This document shows, in pieces, positions 50,088-59,447 of a DNA stretch of 64,000 nt. The DNA comes from Bacteroidota bacterium (GTDB taxonomy: Bacteria; Bacteroidota; Bacteroidia; Chitinophagales; Chitinophagaceae). The notes beneath the pieces were generated by a model, which worked only from the letters and a program-made list of their open reading frames with translations, did no database searches and was not told the DNA's origin. Position numbers and translations under genes: made by a program. The stretch is taken from assembly GCA_947452905.1 (NCBI GenBank), contig CANGEP010000003.1, forward strand, positions 1 to 64,000, given 5' to 3'. Numbering within the stretch: position 1 is the stretch's first letter; each line of letters opens with the position of its first letter.

Positions 50088-50810
50088 TTATTTTAAAAGT
50101 GAAGCAGCTTTAATTAAATCTTCGGGCGTATCTATTTCTACACCCATATATTCGGTAACTACCATTTTAATAGAAACGCCATTTTCTAAATAACGCAAAC
50201 ATTCAATTTTTTCGGCAGCCTCTAATGGTGTCATTGGCCAATGGGTAAAATCAAGTAGGGCTTGTTTTTTAAATGCATACACCCCAATATGTTCATAATA
50301 GGTAATGCTCAAATCTGTGGCTCTTGGAAAAGGAATCACACTTCTCGAAAAAAACAAAGCGTTATTATTTTTATCTATGGCTACTTTAACATAATTGGGA
50401 TCTTGAATTAAAGTAGGAATGGTTAATACCTGCATTAAGGACGCCACTTGAACAGAGGGATCTGAAAAAACGGCTAAGAGTTTTTCAAGTGGTTCTCTTT
50501 TTACAAAAGGTTCATCTCCTTGTACATTCACTACAATATCTATATCTACCTTTTCTACCGCTTCGGCAATTCGGTCGCTTCCACTTTCGTGTTCTCGTAC
50601 ACTCATGATTGCTTTACCGCCATGAGCAGTTATTTCATTATAAATTATTTCACTATCTGTTACTACATACACTTCATCAAATAAGCCTGTAGCCTTGGTA
50701 TTATCATAGGTGTGTCTGATAACAGACTTGTTACCTAGTACTTGCATTAGTTTAGCCGGAAAGCGAGTAGCAGCATAGCGTGCAGGAATAAAAGCACCAA
50801 TTTTTGTCAT
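50088..50810 (-). CDS. kdsB: CMP-Kdo synthetase
   Basis: A 240-residue cytidylyltransferase activating Kdo to CMP-Kdo for attachment to lipid A. Motifs are [16 protein letters not shown] (nucleotide binding), [39 protein letters not shown], a conserved [16 protein letters not shown] and a terminal [10 protein letters not shown]. Length matches the family. Its operon places it after a fatty acid hydroxylase and before a sugar porter and a KdnB-like oxidase. Confidence 0.96.
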   Translation of the reverse strand: MTKIGAFIPARYAATRFPAKLMQVLGNKSVIRHTYDNTKATGLFDEVYVVTDSEIIYNEITAHGGKAIMSVREHESGSDRIAEAVEKVDIDIVVNVQGDEPFVKREPLEKLLAVFSDPSVQVASLMQVLTIPTLIQDPNYVKVAIDKNNNALFFSRSVIPFPRATDLSITYYEHIGVYAFKKQALLDFTHWPMTPLEAAEKIECLRYLENGVSIKMVVTEYMGVEIDTPEDLIKAASLLK

Positions 50811-50811
50811 G

Positions 50812-51633
50812 TTAATAATCAGATTTTATTGTCTTATCAAAAGGCGCTTTTAATTGATAGGCCAATGATTCGTCTTTGCTATTATCTAAAACGTCTAAAC
50901 CATAAACAATATTTTCCATGGGCGTATTATTATAGGTACCCAATAAACGATCCCAAAATGAAAATATATTTCCATAATTACTATCTGTTTGTGGACGTGT
51001 AATATGATGGTGCACGCGGTGCATATTAGGAGAAACGATTATTAAACCAAAACTTTGATCAAACCATTTAGGGATTCGAATATTAGCATGGTTAAATTGA
51101 GTAAGTACTACACTTAAACTTTGGTACAACATCACTAGCCACATAGGTGTTCCTAAAATAAATACCGCTAGTATAGCAAATACGGCTCTTACGACCGACT
51201 CTCCTGGATGATGACGATTACCAGTAGTGGTATCCACATGCGTATCGGCATGATGAACCATATGAAATTTCCATAAAAATTTTATTTTATGTTCTATCAT
51301 ATGCACTAAATAAGCACCGATAAAATCTAATAATAATAAACCAACTATTGCCTCAGCCCAAGCGTTTACATGTAAAATGGGGAGTAAGCCAAAATGTTGC
51401 GCAACCGTCCAATCACTTACTTTTACCATGAATAAGGCAAAACCAAAATTGATAATTATGGTAGTGAGGGTGAAAAATAAATTAATACCCGCGTGTTTAA
51501 ATTTTTGATATTTAAAATTAAAAAGAGGCGCGGCAATTTCTACCAACCAAAAAAAGCTAATGCCACCCGCTAATAACAAAGCTCGGTGCAAACTAGAAAT
51601 AGTTGCAAAATATTGTTGAATGGTCTCCAGCAT
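50812..51633 (-). CDS. Sterol desaturase/fatty acid hydroxylase family protein
   Basis: A 273-residue integral membrane di-iron enzyme. Four to five hydrophobic segments surround three His clusters: [13 protein letters not shown] with RHHPGE, and NMHRVHHHI, the usual eight-His pattern. It probably hydroxylates or desaturates a lipid acyl chain using O2. First gene of an operon with kdsB (one-base gap), consistent with a lipid A or envelope lipid target, an inference from position. No close -7 consensus was found upstream. Confidence 0.9.
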   Translation of the reverse strand: MLETIQQYFATISSLHRALLLAGGISFFWLVEIAAPLFNFKYQKFKHAGINLFFTLTTIIINFGFALFMVKVSDWTVAQHFGLLPILHVNAWAEAIVGLLLLDFIGAYLVHMIEHKIKFLWKFHMVHHADTHVDTTTGNRHHPGESVVRAVFAILAVFILGTPMWLVMLYQSLSVVLTQFNHANIRIPKWFDQSFGLIIVSPNMHRVHHHITRPQTDSNYGNIFSFWDRLLGTYNNTPMENIVYGLDVLDNSKDESLAYQLKAPFDKTIKSDY

Positions 51634-51660
51634 ATCGTTGTATTTATATTGTAAATCTAA

Positions 51661-51698
51661 ATAAAAAACCCGATGTTCTTAGGCAGAAATCATCGGGC
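51661..51698 (-). terminator. Terminator after dnaN
   Basis: On minus CCCGATG (51697-51691) pairs with CATCGGG (51675-51669), with a 15-nt loop and six T following. Confidence 0.8.
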
Positions 51699-51722
51699 TT
51701 CGGGTTGTTTTTATGGTACGGA

Positions 51723-52838
51723 TTAACTGTTCAACATTAATGGCATCACCAGCATTAATAAATCTTCGCCAGGTGCTTGTTCTGATGGTTTAATTAAACC
51801 AGCTTTGCTTGGTGTTGATAATTCTAAGTATACTTCGTCGGTATCGGCAGCGCTTAACATTTCAATTAAAAACTTTGCGTTAAATGCAATTTGAATGTCC
51901 TCCCCTTGGTATTCACAACTCATTCTTTCGTTACCTTCAAAACTAAAATCAATATCCTGTGCAGCCATTTGTAATTCACTTCCTGTAATATTTAAAGCCA
52001 CTTGATTAGTGCTTTTATTACTAAATACATTTACACGACGTAAAGCATTTTGAAAATCGTGTTTATTAACCGTTAAACGATAAGGATTGTCGGCAGGAAT
52101 TACTACTTTATAGTCAGGGAAACGAGCGTCAATTAATCGACAAATTAATTGGGTAGATCCATGATCCACAAAAAGATGATTATTGTTAAAGCTTAAGGTA
52201 ATGGGATCGTCATTGTCTGGCAAGGCGTTCTTTAATAAGTTTAATGGTTTTTTAGGTACAATAAAACTTGCATTTTGCGTTGCCTTGGTATCGGTTCTCT
52301 TATAACGCACTAAACGGTGTGCATCCGTAGCTACAAACTGAACACTATCTTTTGAAAGTTCAAAAAACACACCCGTCATTGCAGGACGTAAGTCATCACC
52401 ACTTACGGCAAATAATGTTTTATTAATAGCTGTTAATAGTGCAGTGCTGGTCATCTTAAAGCCTGTGGTATCATCGGCTGTAGGCTCTTTAGGAAAATTG
52501 TCTGGATTTTCTCCCATTACTTTATACTTACCATTATCGCTGGTAATTTCAACCGCATAATTTTTGTCGATATTAAAAGTAAGTGGTTGGTCAGCGATAT
52601 TTTTTAAAGAGTCAATTAAAATTTTAGCAGGAATACAAACACGACCATTCGCCTTGCTTTCTACCTCCATTTGCACGCGCATCACTGTTTCTAAATCGGT
52701 AGCTACAATATTTAATTTTTTATCTTCTATTTCGAATAAAAAATCTTCTAAGATGGGAAGAACCGTATTGGTGTTTATGACACCAGAAATTTGTTGTAGG
52801 TGCTTTAAAAGAGAGGAAGAGGAAACAATAAATTTCAT
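51723..52838 (-). CDS. dnaN: DNA polymerase III beta sliding clamp
   Basis: A 371-residue clamp that tethers the replicative polymerase to DNA. Three clamp domains are visible: FIVSSSSLLKHLQQISGVI at the start, then FEIEDKKLNIVATDLET, SVQFVATDAHRLVRYKR in domain 2, and the terminal LLMLVMPLMLNS. Length and order are standard. dnaA, usually adjacent in other phyla, is not here; an isolated dnaN is common in Bacteroidota. It has its own -7 box and terminator. Confidence 0.97.
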   Translation of the reverse strand: MKFIVSSSSLLKHLQQISGVINTNTVLPILEDFLFEIEDKKLNIVATDLETVMRVQMEVESKANGRVCIPAKILIDSLKNIADQPLTFNIDKNYAVEITSDNGKYKVMGENPDNFPKEPTADDTTGFKMTSTALLTAINKTLFAVSGDDLRPAMTGVFFELSKDSVQFVATDAHRLVRYKRTDTKATQNASFIVPKKPLNLLKNALPDNDDPITLSFNNNHLFVDHGSTQLICRLIDARFPDYKVVIPADNPYRLTVNKHDFQNALRRVNVFSNKSTNQVALNITGSELQMAAQDIDFSFEGNERMSCEYQGEDIQIAFNAKFLIEMLSAADTDEVYLELSTPSKAGLIKPSEQAPGEDLLMLVMPLMLNS

Positions 52839-52877
52839 GTGAAGTGTTTTATAAATATTCTAGAATTTTACACGAGA

Positions 52878-52885
52878 CAAACCTA
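52878..52885 (-). promoter_or_regulatory. -7 promoter box TAGGTTTG for dnaN
   Basis: An exact minus-strand match 39 nt before the dnaN ATG. Confidence 0.5.
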
Positions 52886-52936
52886 ATGCAAAATGTTAAG
52901 ATTAAAAAGCTATTTTAGCACTACTTATTGACATCA

Positions 52937-53413
52937 ATGAAAAAAGTTAGAGTCGGCAAAGAGCAAGCTATACGCAGTATACGTCAGTATTGTGCTTACC
53001 AAGAAAGAGCACAACAAGAAACCAGAGACAAGCTCTATGAATTAGGTATGACCAAGGACGAGGTAGAGGAAATTATTGCCGAATTAATAAGTGAAAATTT
53101 TTTAAATGAAGAGCGATTTGCGATTCAATTTGCCGGTGGACATTTTAGAATAAAGGGTTGGGGTAAAGTAAAAATTAGCCACGCGCTTAAACAAAAAAGA
53201 GTAAGTACTTACAATATTAAAAAGGCTTTAAAAGCTTTAGAGGAAGAGGATTATGAACAAAAATTGGCCGAATTGGCCCTTAAAAAATGGAATAGCCTAA
53301 AAGGGGAAAAAGGATTACAAAGAATGGCTAAAACTCGGGCTTTTTTACACCAAAGAGGCTTTGAACCACAATTCGTTCAGCCCCTGGTACAGGCCTTGTA
53401 CAAAGCAAAATAA
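52937..53413 (+). CDS. recX: Regulatory protein RecX
   Basis: A 158-residue helical protein that modulates RecA filament growth. RecX three-helix repeats are seen from YCAYQERAQQETRDKL and LISENFLNEERFAIQFAGG to GWGKVKISHALKQK and the C-terminal FLHQRGFEPQFVQPLVQAL. The start is set at the ATG at 52937; an upstream TTG at 52928 is possible. recA is not in the window. Divergent from dnaN. Confidence 0.92.
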   Translation: MKKVRVGKEQAIRSIRQYCAYQERAQQETRDKLYELGMTKDEVEEIIAELISENFLNEERFAIQFAGGHFRIKGWGKVKISHALKQKRVSTYNIKKALKALEEEDYEQKLAELALKKWNSLKGEKGLQRMAKTRAFLHQRGFEPQFVQPLVQALYKAK

Positions 53414-53459
53414 TATTATGTGTTTATTGTATCTTTAGTATTGATACAAAACTAATCCT

Positions 53460-54260
53460 TTGAATACACTCCGATTTTCACTTATTCAGACCAACCTTTT
53501 TTGGGAAGACAAGGGGGCCAACTTGGACCAACTAAGTCAAAAAATTAATGCTATTGAGCAGCCCACCGAAATAATTATATTACCCGAAATGTTCTCAACT
53601 GGCTTTAGCATGCAGCCAAAAAAATTAGCCGAAAACATGGAAGGGCCCACCGTGGATTGGATGCGCCGAATAGCTGCAGACCAAAGAGCTATTTTAACGG
53701 GCTCTATTATTATCGAAGAAGGGGGGCATTATTTTAATCGATTTATTTGGATGCTCCCTAATGGTGAGTTTGGTTATTATGATAAAAGACACTTATTTGG
53801 ATTTGCTGGAGAGGATAAACAATATAGCGCAGGCAATAAAAGATTAATAGCAAGTGTGAAAGGGTGGAAAATAAATTTACAGGTTTGTTATGATTTACGT
53901 TTTCCTGTTTGGGCAAGACAAGGGCATTCAAGTATGGGCATAGAGGAGGAGGCTGAATTTGATGTTTTATTGTATGTTGCGAATTGGCCCGAAAAAAGAA
54001 ACCACGCATGGAAAACCTTATTAACCGCAAGGGCCATCGAAAATCAATGTTTTACTATTGGTGTTAACCGAGTAGGATTAGATGGTAATAATATTGCGCA
54101 CAGCGGAGACTCAATGGTAGTAGGCCCCTTAGGAGAAGTGCTTTATCATTGTGCCTACGAAGAAGATGTATTTCACATAAGTTTACAAAAAGAGGAACTA
54201 GTTAAAACAAGACAACAGTTTCCTTTTTTAAAAGATGCTGACGATTTTTCTATTTTATAA
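53460..54260 (+). CDS. Nitrilase-family omega-amidase (YafV/Nit2-like)
   Basis: A 266-residue carbon-nitrogen hydrolase. The Glu-Lys-Cys triad is visible in IILPEMFSTGF, YYDKRHLFGFAGED and LQVCYDLRFPVW. The combination fits omega-amidase, which deamidates 2-oxoglutaramate and 2-oxosuccinamate as a metabolite repair step. The start is a TTG at 53460, required because the first beta strand begins at residue 4 and no ATG lies upstream in frame. It precedes nagA by 15 nt. Confidence 0.9.
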   Translation: MNTLRFSLIQTNLFWEDKGANLDQLSQKINAIEQPTEIIILPEMFSTGFSMQPKKLAENMEGPTVDWMRRIAADQRAILTGSIIIEEGGHYFNRFIWMLPNGEFGYYDKRHLFGFAGEDKQYSAGNKRLIASVKGWKINLQVCYDLRFPVWARQGHSSMGIEEEAEFDVLLYVANWPEKRNHAWKTLLTARAIENQCFTIGVNRVGLDGNNIAHSGDSMVVGPLGEVLYHCAYEEDVFHISLQKEELVKTRQQFPFLKDADDFSIL

Positions 54261-54275
54261 TTTTATTGCTATATC

Positions 54276-55358
54276 ATGGTTCAATATTTTTCCGCACAAG
54301 AATTGTTTACAGGTAAACATTGGTTTAGTGAAGTAGTTGTTGAAGTGGCAAATGGCAAAGTAGGTAAAATTCAAAAAGAAGGATATGTTGCCAAAAACGC
54401 TTATCCTTTAATTGTACCGGCACTTATCGATTTACAAATTTATGGTGCTGACGAAAAATTATTATCTATTTATCCCGAAGCAAATACAATAAAAAAAATT
54501 TATGAATATTGCTTGCAAGGGGGGACTGCTTATTTTATGCCCACTATTGCTTCTGAATCAAATGAAATAATCTTACAATCTATAGAAGCAGTTAAACAAT
54601 ATATGGATGCAGGGGGTAAGGGGTGTTTGGGATTGCATATTGAAGGGCCCTGGATTAATGTAAACAAAAAAGGGGCACATAACGAAAGCATTATTCATGC
54701 ACCAACTATAACGGAAGTGCAAAAAATTATTGATGCCGGTAAAGGATATATTGGTATGGTTACCTTGGCGCCTGAAATTTGTGACGAAAAAATTATTCAT
54801 TTATTACAAGAAAACGGAATTATAGTTTCGGCGGGGCACACCAATGCTAGCTTTGAGCAAGCAATGCAGTATTTTGATAATGGTATTTCGGTAGCTACTC
54901 ATTTATTTAACGCTATGAGCCCTTTTGCACACCGCGCACCTGGAGTAGTAGGTGCTTTATATACACACAAAAGGGCAATGTGTAGTTTGGTAGCCGATGG
55001 ACATCACGTAGATTATAGTGCTATAAAAATTGCCAAACAATTAATGGGGGAGCGTCTTTTTTGTATTACCGACGCGGTGACTACCACCACCCAAGGGCAA
55101 TATCAACATCAATTAGTGGGAACTAAATATGAAAACGCGGGAACCTTGAGTGGTTCTAGTTTAACTCAATTAAAATCGGTTAATAATTTAGTGAACGAGG
55201 TGGGCATTGATTTAGGAGAAGCACTTAAAATGTGTAGCCTTTATCCAGCAAAAGTGATGAATAGAGAAGCCATTAAAGGAACCATCGAAACAGACGCTCC
55301 TGCAAATTTGCTTTTTTTAAGTGCCGATCTAAAGCTATTAAAAATAATAACTACTTAA
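54276..55358 (+). CDS. nagA: N-acetylglucosamine-6-phosphate deacetylase
   Basis: A 360-residue amidohydrolase that removes acetate from GlcNAc-6-P during cell-wall or chitin amino sugar recycling. Motifs: PALIDLQIYGA at the barrel start, FMPTIASES, GLHIEGPWINVNKKGAHN with the metal Glu, SAGHTNASFEQA, THLFNAMSPFAHRAPGVVGA and the catalytic Asp in FCITDAVTT. Its 3' end overlaps thiL by 8 bases in convergent orientation. No nagB or PTS genes lie beside it. Confidence 0.95.
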   Translation: MVQYFSAQELFTGKHWFSEVVVEVANGKVGKIQKEGYVAKNAYPLIVPALIDLQIYGADEKLLSIYPEANTIKKIYEYCLQGGTAYFMPTIASESNEIILQSIEAVKQYMDAGGKGCLGLHIEGPWINVNKKGAHNESIIHAPTITEVQKIIDAGKGYIGMVTLAPEICDEKIIHLLQENGIIVSAGHTNASFEQAMQYFDNGISVATHLFNAMSPFAHRAPGVVGALYTHKRAMCSLVADGHHVDYSAIKIAKQLMGERLFCITDAVTTTTQGQYQHQLVGTKYENAGTLSGSSLTQLKSVNNLVNEVGIDLGEALKMCSLYPAKVMNREAIKGTIETDAPANLLFLSADLKLLKIITT

Positions 55359-56385
55359 CAAAAGCGTTCCAACCCTGAGCGGTAATGTCAAAAACATTAT
55401 TGCCCTTGGTGATTATTTTATTTCCCTCTTCTAAATCACACATATAGCCAATCACGCTAATTTCTTCCTGCATGGTTATTTTATCATATTCACTTTGCTT
55501 CATCGTAAATAAAAGTTCATAGTCCTCTCCCCCGTTTAATGCACAAACAGTAGGATCTAACCCGAATTTAAAAGCAGCGGCTTTTGTGTCTTCGTGTAAA
55601 GGAATTTTATCCTCATACAATCTGCACCCCAAGCCACTTTGACGACAAAGGTGTAAAATATCACTACTTAAACCATCACTAATATCCATCATGGATGTGG
55701 GCACAATATTTTGTTCGGCTAAATAATCGATAATATCTTTTCTTGCTTCGGGTCTTAATAGTCGACCTACTATATAATCTTCATTTTCTAAAGAAGGTTG
55801 TACTTGTGGATTTTCTAAAAATATTTTTTTTTCTCTTTCCATTAAGGTGAGTCCTAAAAAAGCAGCACCTAAATCACCTGATACACAAATTAAATCGCCA
55901 CTTTCAGCTGTACTTCTTTTTACAAACTGATCTGGTGTAACTTCGCCAATGGCAGTTACCGAAATGATAAGTCCTTTTTGTGAAGTGGAGGTATCTCCTC
56001 CAATTAAATCAACACCATATCTTTCGCAAGCAATTTGAACACCTTCATAAAATTCCTCTAAAGCTTCTACACTAAATCGATTGCTAAAAGCCAAGCTCAT
56101 TGTTATTTGTGTGGGCTGTGCATTCATCGCATACACATCGCTTAAATTTACTATTACTGATTTATATCCTAAGTGTTTTAAAGGCGTGTACATTAAATCA
56201 AAGTGAACACCTTCAATTAATAAGTCGGTAGTTATAACGGATTGTTTGCCAAAGTGATCTATCACCGCAGCATCATCACCAATCGATAAAACAGTGCTTG
56301 CGTTTTGTGTTTCAAAATTTTTAGTAAGTTGATCGATTAAACCAAACTCTCCTAGTTTTTCTATCTCTGTTCTTTCTGTTGACAT
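55351..56385 (-). CDS. thiL: Thiamine-monophosphate kinase
   Basis: A 344-residue kinase producing thiamine diphosphate from the monophosphate with ATP. PurM/ThiL-type motifs are LSIGDDAAVID near the N-terminus, TTDLLIEGVHFDL, VNLSDVYAMNAQP, LIGGDTS, SGDLGAAFLGL, MMDISDGLSSDI and NGGEDYELLF. It is 8 nt downstream of the inositol monophosphatase-like gene and shares its transcript. No thi biosynthesis genes or TPP riboswitch are near. Confidence 0.96.
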   Translation of the reverse strand: MSTERTEIEKLGEFGLIDQLTKNFETQNASTVLSIGDDAAVIDHFGKQSVITTDLLIEGVHFDLMYTPLKHLGYKSVIVNLSDVYAMNAQPTQITMSLAFSNRFSVEALEEFYEGVQIACERYGVDLIGGDTSTSQKGLIISVTAIGEVTPDQFVKRSTAESGDLICVSGDLGAAFLGLTLMEREKKIFLENPQVQPSLENEDYIVGRLLRPEARKDIIDYLAEQNIVPTSMMDISDGLSSDILHLCRQSGLGCRLYEDKIPLHEDTKAAAFKFGLDPTVCALNGGEDYELLFTMKQSEYDKITMQEEISVIGYMCDLEEGNKIITKGNNVFDITAQGWNAFVK

Positions 56386-56393
56386 AAAATTAT

Positions 56394-57170
56394 TTATAAA
56401 GATCCACCTTTAATTAAGTTCAATAAAGATTCATGAATTTTTCCGTTTGTGGCTATAATGCCCGGCTGATAAGGGTTATAGGGGTCACCTTTTAAATCGG
56501 TTACTTTTCCACCAGCTTCTTGCACAATTAAAAAACCAGCTGCGCTATCCCATGCCTGTAATTTGTGTTCGTAAAATCCATCGAAGCGGCCCGCTGCTGT
56601 CCAACATAAATCTAGCGCGGCACTTCCTAATCTTCTTACAGGAACCGCTTTTCTAATTAGTTTTTCAAAAATTTGTAAAGGTCCGTTTTCGCTGTCTAAA
56701 TATTGATAGGGAAATCCTGTTACCAAACAACTGGCTAGTAAATTATCTTTATCACTTACTTTAATCGGCTTATCATTTAAAGTGGCCCCTTTTCCTTTTT
56801 CTGCAAAAAACATTTCTTTCATAAAGGGATTATATACGGCACCCATAATCATTTCTCCATTTTGTTCTACTCCTATACTTACACAACAAATAGGAATGCC
56901 GTTGGCAAAATTAATAGTACCATCGATAGGATCAATAATCCACTTAGTAGTAGAATCTGTTGGCATTGCACCCGTTTCTTCACTCAATATAAAATGATCG
57001 GGGTGTGCGTCTTGTATAATTTTAAAAATTGCTTTTTCAGATGCGTGATCTGCCTCGGTCACCAAATCGTTTAAACTACCCTTACTAGAGATGGTAAAAC
57101 TACCATTAAAATAATGTGTTAACTCTTTCGCTCCTGCTTCTATTGCCTTTAATAAAGTGTTTTTAATCAT
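56394..57170 (-). CDS. Inositol monophosphatase-family protein
   Basis: A 258-residue metal-dependent phosphatase. The metal motifs are FILSEETGA, WIIDPIDGTINFANGIPI (Asp-Pro-Ile-Asp-Gly-Thr) and LQAWDSAAGFLIVQEAGGK. The group includes SuhB and may dephosphorylate inositol-1-phosphate, or act as a ribosome-assembly cofactor. Substrate unproven. The -7 box sits 4 nt before its ATG. Confidence 0.93.
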   Translation of the reverse strand: MIKNTLLKAIEAGAKELTHYFNGSFTISSKGSLNDLVTEADHASEKAIFKIIQDAHPDHFILSEETGAMPTDSTTKWIIDPIDGTINFANGIPICCVSIGVEQNGEMIMGAVYNPFMKEMFFAEKGKGATLNDKPIKVSDKDNLLASCLVTGFPYQYLDSENGPLQIFEKLIRKAVPVRRLGSAALDLCWTAAGRFDGFYEHKLQAWDSAAGFLIVQEAGGKVTDLKGDPYNPYQPGIIATNGKIHESLLNLIKGGSL

Positions 57171-57174
57171 TTAA

Positions 57175-57182
57175 CAAAAGTA
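57175..57182 (-). promoter_or_regulatory. -7 promoter box TACTTTTG for the inositol monophosphatase gene, 4 nt from ATG
   Basis: An exact minus-strand match. It predicts a leaderless mRNA for this gene and thiL. Confidence 0.5.
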
Positions 57183-57207
57183 GCTTCGTTTGCTCGAATA
57201 ACATTCC

Positions 57208-57215
57208 TAAATTTG
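57208..57215 (+). promoter_or_regulatory. -7 promoter box TAAATTTG for GH3 copy 2
   Basis: An exact plus-strand match 35 nt before the GH3 ATG at 57251. Confidence 0.45.
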
Positions 57216-57250
57216 TCAATAATCTTTAAAAGATAAACCCGAACCCGTAG

Positions 57251-58771
57251 ATGCCAATTTTTGAGATTAACTTGCCCAAAGGCCTTAATAAGGCATTAGG
57301 TATTCCCCCAAGAAGCCCTAAGAGAGCACAGTTACGTGTGTTAAAAAAGCTCTTGCGTCGCGCCAAGTATACGGCGTTTGGCCAAAAATTTGGATTCGAA
57401 CAAATTTTAAAAAACAGAGCCGTTGCCAAACAATTCCAAAAAACGGTTCCTGTATTTAATTATAATAAAATTTATACCGATTGGTGGCACAAAAGCTTAG
57501 AAGGAGAGCCCGATATTTGTTGGCCTGGAAAAATTAAATTTTTTGCTCTCAGCAGTGGTACCAGCGAAGCGGCTAGTAAATATATTCCTGTTACCAATGA
57601 TTTATTAAGAGGTAATAAAATAATAATGATTAAACAACTAATTAGTTTGTTTAATTATAAAGAAGTTCCCTTAGCTAGTATAGGCAAGGGTTGGCTAACC
57701 CTTGGTGGTAGTACCGACTTGCAAAAAGGACCCGGCTATTATGCCGGTGATTTAAGTGGTATAACGGCCAAAAAAGCTCCATTTTGGTTTCAACCTTTTT
57801 ACAAGCCTGGCAAAAAAATTGCTAAGGAAAGAGATTGGAATAAAAAATTAAAAGAAATTGTAGAAAAAGCACCCCATTGGGATATTGGATTTATCGTGGG
57901 GGTTCCGGCATGGATACAGATGTGTATTGAAATGGTCATAGAAAGGTATCAACTCAATAACATTCATGAACTATGGCCTAATCTTGCTTTTTTTGTGCAT
58001 GGTGGTGTAAGTTTTGAACCCTATAAGCATGGTTTTGAAAAATTATTGGGTAGACCCATCTCTTATGTCGAAACTTATTTAGCAAGTGAGGGGTTTTTGG
58101 CATGGCAGGATAAACAAAATGGAGAGGGTATGCGATTAAGCTATAATCAACATATCTTTTTTGAGTTTGTTCCTTTTGATGAAAATAATTTTGATGCGGA
58201 TGGAGAGTTGTATGAAAATCCTCAAACCCTAATGATACAAGAGGTGGAAGAGCATAAAGATTATGCCCTATTAATTAGTACCGTTGCCGGCGCCTGGCGT
58301 TATTTAATTGGAGACACCATTCGTTTTGTAGATAAAGAAAATGCAGAAATTATTATTACGGGTCGTACTAAACATTTTTTAAGCTTAGTGGGCGAGCATT
58401 TGAGTGTTGATAACATGAACAAAGCCATTCAACTGGTAAGTGAGGAGTTAAATATTTCTATTCCTGAATATACAGTTACCGGCGAGCCAGTAGGGAATTT
58501 TTTTGGTCATCATTGGTATATAGCTGCCGACGGAATTGTAGATGAAAAATTAGTAGCACAAAAAATTGATGAAAAGTTAGTGCTGTTAAATGATGATTAT
58601 GCGGTTGAAAGAAAAACGGCGTTAAAAGAAATTAGAGTATCTGTTTTAGGGGAAAATATATTTTTATCTTTTTTACAAAGCAAGGGGAAAATTGGAGGTC
58701 AACATAAATTTCCACGTGTGCTAAAAGGAACTCTTTTAGAAGAGTGGAAAATTTTTATTGAAAATAAATAG
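57251..58771 (+). CDS. GH3-family acyl-adenylate-forming protein, copy 2
   Basis: A 506-residue GH3 protein, paralogous to copy 1. Shared landmarks are ALSSGTSEAASKYIPVT (nucleotide motif), FFVHGGVSFEPYKHGF, ETYLASEGFLAWQD, AWRYLIGDTIRF and the terminal KGKIGGQHKFPRVL. Plant GH3 enzymes make acyl-amino acid conjugates through acyl-AMP; bacterial members are uncharacterised. A LysE-type exporter begins one base after its stop, so the product might be an amino-acid conjugate that is exported. That link is an inference. Confidence 0.88.
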   Translation: MPIFEINLPKGLNKALGIPPRSPKRAQLRVLKKLLRRAKYTAFGQKFGFEQILKNRAVAKQFQKTVPVFNYNKIYTDWWHKSLEGEPDICWPGKIKFFALSSGTSEAASKYIPVTNDLLRGNKIIMIKQLISLFNYKEVPLASIGKGWLTLGGSTDLQKGPGYYAGDLSGITAKKAPFWFQPFYKPGKKIAKERDWNKKLKEIVEKAPHWDIGFIVGVPAWIQMCIEMVIERYQLNNIHELWPNLAFFVHGGVSFEPYKHGFEKLLGRPISYVETYLASEGFLAWQDKQNGEGMRLSYNQHIFFEFVPFDENNFDADGELYENPQTLMIQEVEEHKDYALLISTVAGAWRYLIGDTIRFVDKENAEIIITGRTKHFLSLVGEHLSVDNMNKAIQLVSEELNISIPEYTVTGEPVGNFFGHHWYIAADGIVDEKLVAQKIDEKLVLLNDDYAVERKTALKEIRVSVLGENIFLSFLQSKGKIGGQHKFPRVLKGTLLEEWKIFIENK

Positions 58772-58772
58772 C

Positions 58773-59414
58773 ATGTTAACACCCATATTAAAAGGATTAT
58801 TACTAGGCTTTTTATTGAGTATCTCTATTGGCCCTGTTATTTTTGCAATTATCAAACAAAGCTTAACTAGTGGTAAAAAAGCTGGATATACCTTTGTGGC
58901 TGGTGTTTCGGCTAGTGATATTACCCTGCTGCTTGTTTGTAATATTTTTACTGCCTTGTTTACACTTGTTTTATCGCATAAGGCAACTATTGCACTTATT
59001 GGTGCTGGCTTTTTATTGCTTATGGGATTGTATACCCTTCTGTTTAAAAAAATTAAGCTTGAACCGGTGAGTGAAGAGGGAGAAAAAACAATGAGGAAAA
59101 GAGATTTTGTGGGCATATTTATGTCGGGCTATTTAATGAACACATTAAATCCTTCGGTTTTTTTATTTTGGTTTGCATGGACGGCCGCCATTGGTGCTGC
59201 TGCAGAACCCACCAACAACCCACTGATTTATAAAATGTTGGTTTTTGGCACCTGTTTGACATTTGTATTACTATCTGACCTTGCTAAAGTAGTATTGGCG
59301 GGAACACTAAGACCTAAACTCACAGAAAAAAATCTAATCTGGATTAATCGTGTGTCGGGTATTATTATTTTAGTTTTTAGTGCAGGCTTGTTTTATGGTG
59401 CCTTACAATATTAA
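58773..59414 (+). CDS. LysE/RhtB-family exporter
   Basis: A 213-residue membrane protein with six hydrophobic segments. The family start is PILKGLLLGFLLSISIGPVIFAIIKQSLTSG, split here by GYTFVAGVSASDITL, and the centre carries GYLMNTLNPSVFLFWFAW. LysE proteins export amino acids or related small amphiphiles. The longer frame begins at a TTG (58758) within the upstream GH3 gene; the ATG at 58773 is preferred. One-base spacing to GH3 indicates translational coupling. Confidence 0.9.
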   Translation: MLTPILKGLLLGFLLSISIGPVIFAIIKQSLTSGKKAGYTFVAGVSASDITLLLVCNIFTALFTLVLSHKATIALIGAGFLLLMGLYTLLFKKIKLEPVSEEGEKTMRKRDFVGIFMSGYLMNTLNPSVFLFWFAWTAAIGAAAEPTNNPLIYKMLVFGTCLTFVLLSDLAKVVLAGTLRPKLTEKNLIWINRVSGIIILVFSAGLFYGALQY

Positions 59415-59447
59415 TAGTTTCTGCATTTTAGTTCGTAAATTGAGCCT

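Noticed and set aside
58736..59116. 126-codon minus-strand frame opposite the LysE gene
   Set aside because: A shadow frame over an established membrane protein gene.
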